This document shows, in pieces, positions 60,783 through 64,000 of a stretch of 64,000 nt of DNA. Below the pieces are notes generated by a model. The model was not told the origin of the DNA. It did no database searches and saw nothing but the letters and a program-made list of their open reading frames with translations. Source of the stretch: Bacteroidia bacterium. GTDB lineage: Bacteria > Bacteroidota > Bacteroidia > Flavobacteriales_E > Vicingaceae. How positions within the stretch are numbered: position 1 is the stretch's first letter; each line of letters begins with the position of its first letter. Location of the stretch: NCBI GenBank assembly GCA_030433355.1, contig JAUIMG010000013.1, positions 1 to 64,000 on the forward strand, written 5' to 3'. The position numbers and the translations under genes are program-made.

Positions 60783-62820
60783 AAACTAAACTATCTAAGT
60801 CTCTATTAATTACATAAAAGTAAAAATCATTTCTATCAGTTGTACTTTGTTCAGCATTCGCCGTTAAAGGCATATTGGGATATAGAGTTTTAGCTCCTTC
60901 TCCTGTTTGTATAGAGCCACCCCAACCGGAGGTGTATATATTTAAACATCTATCAACTAAAAATGCGGTAGGGCTTATATTGATTCTACCAATATTATTA
61001 CCATTTCCAAAGGTGTGTGAAAACTCAACATTACTCAGCGTAGAATCTAGTTTCATAATAAATTGACATGCTCCAGTATCCGCTATGCTTGAATTAACTA
61101 TTGGGTAATTGGGATTGCTAGTTTGCCCAAAGGCATAGAAATTATTAAATCGATCAGATTCTACAAAATAGGCTTGATCATAATTTGTGGACCCCAAAAA
61201 GGTGCTATAAAGTATAGAACCATTAGAGGATAGTAAAGTCATAAAACCATCTGCAGTCCCACCAAAAGACGATGTCGCGTATGCGTTAGTAGTTGTAGGA
61301 AAGTTAGTAAAGCTTCTGGTTCCACCACCTACTAATATTTCATTTCTATCGGTTACCTTTAACGAATAGATGGCGTCATCTGCTGCTCCTCCCAAGTATC
61401 TAGTCCAAATTAAACTATCCAAATTTGGACTGAATTTCACTATTAACCCTTCTTGTAATCCACTAAACTGACTCAAACTAGTATCTAAGTTAGAAGAATG
61501 CGTTGATGTGCCAATATATATGGTATCATTCTCGTCAACAGTTATCTCACCTCTAAAATGATCCCCATAATTATAAACTAAGTTGGTATATGATGGAATG
61601 TTTGAGGAATTAAAGTTTAAGCCATCAGAAGAGTTGCCACCAAAAAAAGTAGAAGCCAATAAATTCCTTCCATTCCTGCTAAACTTACTTATGGCTATAT
61701 CATTACCTGAAGAATAAATTTGTCTATAATTATTTAAAATAACCCCTACAGAATTTGTTTTTTGTGTTTTGTATGAGCCTGTAGTTATTGGATAATCTGC
61801 CGAGCTTGTAATTGCAAGCACTATCAATTCTTCGTTACTATTAACCACCATACTAGCAACAGCCTCTGATTCTATACCACCTAAGAAGGTATTGTACAAT
61901 AATCTAGTGCCATCGTCAGAGAATTTACTAATTACTATATCTACATCACCACCTCCAAAATTCTGTTGGTAACCATTGATCGTGTTATTGTAATTATTTT
62001 CGAAAATGGTTCCACCCATATACCCATTGCCTGAATTATCATAAGTAGCTGTCATTCCGAAATTGGTTGTATTAGAACCAGAGTAAGTAGAGAATACTAG
62101 TTGAGGATCTATTATTAAGGCATTCTCTGATGCATAGTTTTCGGGGAATTGAAATTGGATGCTATTATCTTCATTCATTACAAATTGACAGTCTATTGAT
62201 CTAATTTCTCCATTTATTTCTTGGAAAGCAATTGGAGCTTTTTCAATAAGAGTTCCAAAAGCATGTTCTACAATTAAATTGCCTTCTGAAATAGTAGGAT
62301 TTGCAACACCGTCGTATTTTATTTTGATAAGTTTTGGGTCTGCATAAGGCGCTAAAATAAAATCATATTTTAAGTAACCATCTTTGAAGTAATATCGAAT
62401 ATCTATTCCAGGGTAGATATTTTCTAATAGCATCTCTTGGTAGGAGTATACTCCAGTTTTCCATTTGGATTTATCTTTTCCTAAATAGTAATTATTATAG
62501 GAAGAAGAAGCATTTACTGCTGTGAGTTTTGCTTCTGGATTAGCTCCGATAAATATAGAGTTAAAGAAATGTGCTTCTATTTCTCCCTTTTCTTCATCGG
62601 CATGATTTGATTCGTGATCAGGGTTTTCTATAAATTGGTAGCGAATGCCATAATTGGTGAAAAATATAGATGCCTCTTTTAATTCGGTTTTAAAATAAAC
62701 ATCTTGATGCCATTGTCCTTCATTTTTTATAAAAGCATATCTGTCTGTCTTCTTTTCGTTCTCTTGTGAAATGAGAAAAAGAGGGATTAAAAACAAAAGG
62801 AAAAACGGATATTTACTCAA
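60688..62820 (-). CDS. T9SS type B cargo protein, N-terminal part (split gene)
   Basis: First part of the split cargo. I start at TTG 62820, which gives a signal peptide (MSKYPFFLLFLIPLFLISQ) and avoids the divergent kinase gene; the open frame reaches 62979. A conserved domain (YAFIKNEGQWHQDVYFKTELKEASIFFTNYGIRYQF; DUF7948-like) is followed by SBBP-type propeller repeats of about 50 residues (YSTFLGSTNYDQAYFVESD; YNTFLGGIESEAVASMVV). It breaks after DSLVYASFLGGLSSA, where homologues continue with a block like EHVDGGTSRFDKNG before IIYQSICASC; the remaining 20 residues are out of frame. Lacking the sorting domain, this part alone would not be anchored. Confidence 0.82.
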   Translation of the reverse strand: MSKYPFFLLFLIPLFLISQENEKKTDRYAFIKNEGQWHQDVYFKTELKEASIFFTNYGIRYQFIENPDHESNHADEEKGEIEAHFFNSIFIGANPEAKLTAVNASSSYNNYYLGKDKSKWKTGVYSYQEMLLENIYPGIDIRYYFKDGYLKYDFILAPYADPKLIKIKYDGVANPTISEGNLIVEHAFGTLIEKAPIAFQEINGEIRSIDCQFVMNEDNSIQFQFPENYASENALIIDPQLVFSTYSGSNTTNFGMTATYDNSGNGYMGGTIFENNYNNTINGYQQNFGGGDVDIVISKFSDDGTRLLYNTFLGGIESEAVASMVVNSNEELIVLAITSSADYPITTGSYKTQKTNSVGVILNNYRQIYSSGNDIAISKFSRNGRNLLASTFFGGNSSDGLNFNSSNIPSYTNLVYNYGDHFRGEITVDENDTIYIGTSTHSSNLDTSLSQFSGLQEGLIVKFSPNLDSLIWTRYLGGAADDAIYSLKVTDRNEILVGGGTRSFTNFPTTTNAYATSSFGGTADGFMTLLSSNGSILYSTFLGSTNYDQAYFVESDRFNNFYAFGQTSNPNYPIVNSSIADTGACQFIMKLDSTLSNVEFSHTFGNGNNIGRINISPTAFLVDRCLNIYTSGWGGSIQTGEGAKTLYPNMPLTANAEQSTTDRNDFYFYVINRDLDSLVYASFLGGLSSAYHLSIYLRILLHKFRFSNKF

Positions 62821-62916
62821 AAGAATTAGACGTTTATACGTAAAGTTAAGCAAGTCTTTATTTCTATCAAGATAGACGCACAAAACTTTATTGAGTTGCT
62901 TCAAAAATGAATAAAA

Positions 62917-63762
62917 ATGATAGTTGTAGCAGATAGTGGTTCCAGTAAGACAGATTGGAGGGTGATTGATGAGAATCAAATCCTACAAATCTCTACTATT
63001 GGCCTAAATCCCGATTTTGTAAATGAGGTTCAAGTGAAGGAAATTGTTAGCGAAGCTTTTAAAAATGTTACGGTAAATAAAGTGAAACAGTTATTCTTTT
63101 ATGGCTCAGGAAGTTCTTCAGATAGTAGAAGAGCGATCGTAGAAAGTGGTTTAATTAAAGTATTTCCAAATGCAAAATTAGAAATAGAACACGATTTGTT
63201 GGGAGCCGCTAGAGCAGCTTGTGGAAGAAATGGAGGATTGGCGGTTATCTTAGGTACAGGTAGTAATTGCTGTTTATTTGATGGCGAAAAAATTATCCAA
63301 TCCTATAGAAGTGGAGGTTACATTCTTGGGGATGAGGGAGGAGGAGTAGACTTTGGAAAAAGAGTAGTGAAAGCTTTTATTGAAGATAAAATACCAAAAG
63401 AATTAAGAGATAAGTTTGATTTTAGATATAAATTAAACGTAGACGATATACTTAAGAAAATCTACAAAGAAAATTTCCCAAATAGATTTTTAGCTTCTTT
63501 TTCTCCTTTTATTTATCAAAATAGGGAACACCCTTTTATGGTTGAATTAATAAGTAATTCTTTTCGCTCCTTTTTTGAGAATCAAGTTTTAAGGTACCCA
63601 ATAGAAAAAGATATTTCAATTCATGCAGTTGGATCTATTGCTTATTACTATCACGATTATTTTAGAGCTATAGCTGAAGAATATTCCATTCCGGTTGGAA
63701 ATATTATTGAAAAGCCAATAGCTGCACTAACTCTCTATCACCAAAGCTCAAGCTTGGATTAA
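62917..63762 (+). CDS. BadF/BadG-family kinase, N-acetylglucosamine kinase-like
   Basis: A 281-residue ASKHA-fold kinase. ADSGSSKTDWRVID (phosphate 1, about 5-18), EHDLLGAARAACGRNGGLAVILGTGSNCCLFDG (about 85-118) and GGYILGDEGGGVDFGKRV (about 125-142) are the signature of the GlcNAc kinase/BadF ATPase family. It likely phosphorylates N-acetylglucosamine or a related amino sugar from cell-wall or chitin turnover. Divergent from the T9SS cargo gene, convergent (15-bp overlap) with the RsmI-like gene. Substrate inferred. Confidence 0.88.
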   Translation: MIVVADSGSSKTDWRVIDENQILQISTIGLNPDFVNEVQVKEIVSEAFKNVTVNKVKQLFFYGSGSSSDSRRAIVESGLIKVFPNAKLEIEHDLLGAARAACGRNGGLAVILGTGSNCCLFDGEKIIQSYRSGGYILGDEGGGVDFGKRVVKAFIEDKIPKELRDKFDFRYKLNVDDILKKIYKENFPNRFLASFSPFIYQNREHPFMVELISNSFRSFFENQVLRYPIEKDISIHAVGSIAYYYHDYFRAIAEEYSIPVGNIIEKPIAALTLYHQSSSLD

Positions 63763-64000
63763 AAATATACAAGGTTTTTTATTTAGATCTGGAAGGTTCA
63801 TATTTCTCCACTGTCCAACTTCTTTGGTTTTAATATACTCTTTTGGCAGAGTAATAGAGGCTGCAATGCATAAACGTGTTTTAGGATTTAGCTCTTTGAG
63901 CAGATCTTCTAATAAATAATTATTTCTGTAAGGAGTTTCCATAAAGATTTGAGTTCTTCTCAATTGCATGGATTCTGCTTCTAACTCCTTTATTTTTGAA
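63748..64000 (-). CDS. RsmI-like SAM-dependent methyltransferase (5' part outside window)
   Basis: The 3' end of a tetrapyrrole-methylase-fold protein. An ATG at 63969 could start it, but the frame remains open to the window edge and the extra residues (SKIKELEAES) read on naturally into LRRTQIFMETPYRNNYLLEDLLKELNPKTRLCIAASITLPKEYIKTK, a conserved stretch of RsmI and its Bacteroidota paralogue. RsmI 2'-O-methylates C1402 of 16S rRNA. I cannot tell from this part which of the two it is. Confidence 0.8.
   Translation of the reverse strand, partial: SKIKELEAESMQLRRTQIFMETPYRNNYLLEDLLKELNPKTRLCIAASITLPKEYIKTKEVGQWRNMNLPDLNKKPCIFLIQA

Noticed and set aside
1-64000. Prophage, insertion sequence or integrative element
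   Set aside because: No transposase, integrase, phage structural gene or flanking inverted or direct repeat of that kind was seen; the only mobile-looking element is the hairpin family around the GIY-YIG gene.

Overview
The window is AT-rich chromosomal DNA of a member of the Bacteroidota, most likely a marine Flavobacteriia/Cryomorphaceae/Crocinitomicaceae-type organism. The signs are: four proteins or fragments with type A sorting domains and one with a type B domain for the type IX secretion system (T9SS); a PorP/SprF gene; a PafA-type phosphatase; menaquinone synthesis by the futalosine route (MqnE); -7 boxes of the form TAnnTTTG; and scarce Shine-Dalgarno sites. Nearly all of it is ordinary housekeeping or envelope gene content. 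I saw no tRNA, rRNA, prophage, insertion sequence or CRISPR array. The first and last genes run off the window.

Layout. 0-2.5 kb: PAP2 phosphatase, CrcB fluoride channel, PafA phosphatase. 2.5-5.8 kb: two divergent all-helical proteins that look like distant paralogues, around an untracked 49-residue ORF. 5.8-9.4 kb: the one clearly accessory stretch. It holds a T9SS sorting-domain remnant, a T9SS cargo gene broken at a G10 tract, another T9SS cargo gene, and a small GIY-YIG nuclease gene bracketed by two arrays of a 23-bp repeat. 9.4-12.2 kb: a minus-strand PadR/PspC stress operon ending in a 55-residue exported peptide and a good terminator. 12.4-15.5 kb: TerC, MqnE, a secreted M43 protease. 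15.6-20.9 kb: AddB-like nuclease, MORN protein, MnmA, a lipoprotein. 20.9-26.9 kb: a minus-strand operon (aminotransferase, heptose kinase-like, WbqC, acyl-CoA carboxylase, TauE/SafE) and an outer-membrane barrel. 27-33.5 kb: VIT1-family transporter, the rpsP-rimM-trmN6-nitroreductase operon, LptD. 33.6-38.8 kb: amidase, MCE/MlaD protein and a two-part Fe-S oxidoreductase with a HAD protein inserted. 38.8-41.9 kb: YdcF, a carboxypeptidase-like domain protein, an M23 peptidase. 42-44.4 kb: coiled-coil protein, ZapA, a 6S RNA, RNase Y. 44.4-47.3 kb: SRAP protein and a SpoIIE phosphatase receptor. 47.4-51.5 kb: VWA protein, MoxR/ChlI-like ATPase, M48 lipoprotein, MsrA. 51.5-55 kb: HEAT-like protein, TMTC-like TPR membrane protein, fatty-acid desaturase. 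55-62.8 kb: a T9SS operon with a split giant type B cargo, its PorP/SprF and a TPR-PD40-OmpA-DUF1573 protein. 62.9-64 kb: an N-acetylglucosamine kinase-like protein and the end of an RsmI-like methyltransferase.

The most interesting signal lies around the GIY-YIG gene. An 11-nt core of the form GAG-NNNN-TCGA recurs as the loop of at least five stem-loops within 2 kb. One is inside a neighbouring coding sequence, one is 25 nt upstream of the nuclease start, one starts each of the two 23-bp arrays, and one closes the locus. The stems are unrelated in sequence yet each is self-complementary. This looks like a nuclease with its own family of single-strand hairpin targets. The second theme is damage to T9SS cargo genes: a stop in a sorting-domain remnant, a G10 frameshift, and an apparent deletion plus frameshift in the type B cargo.
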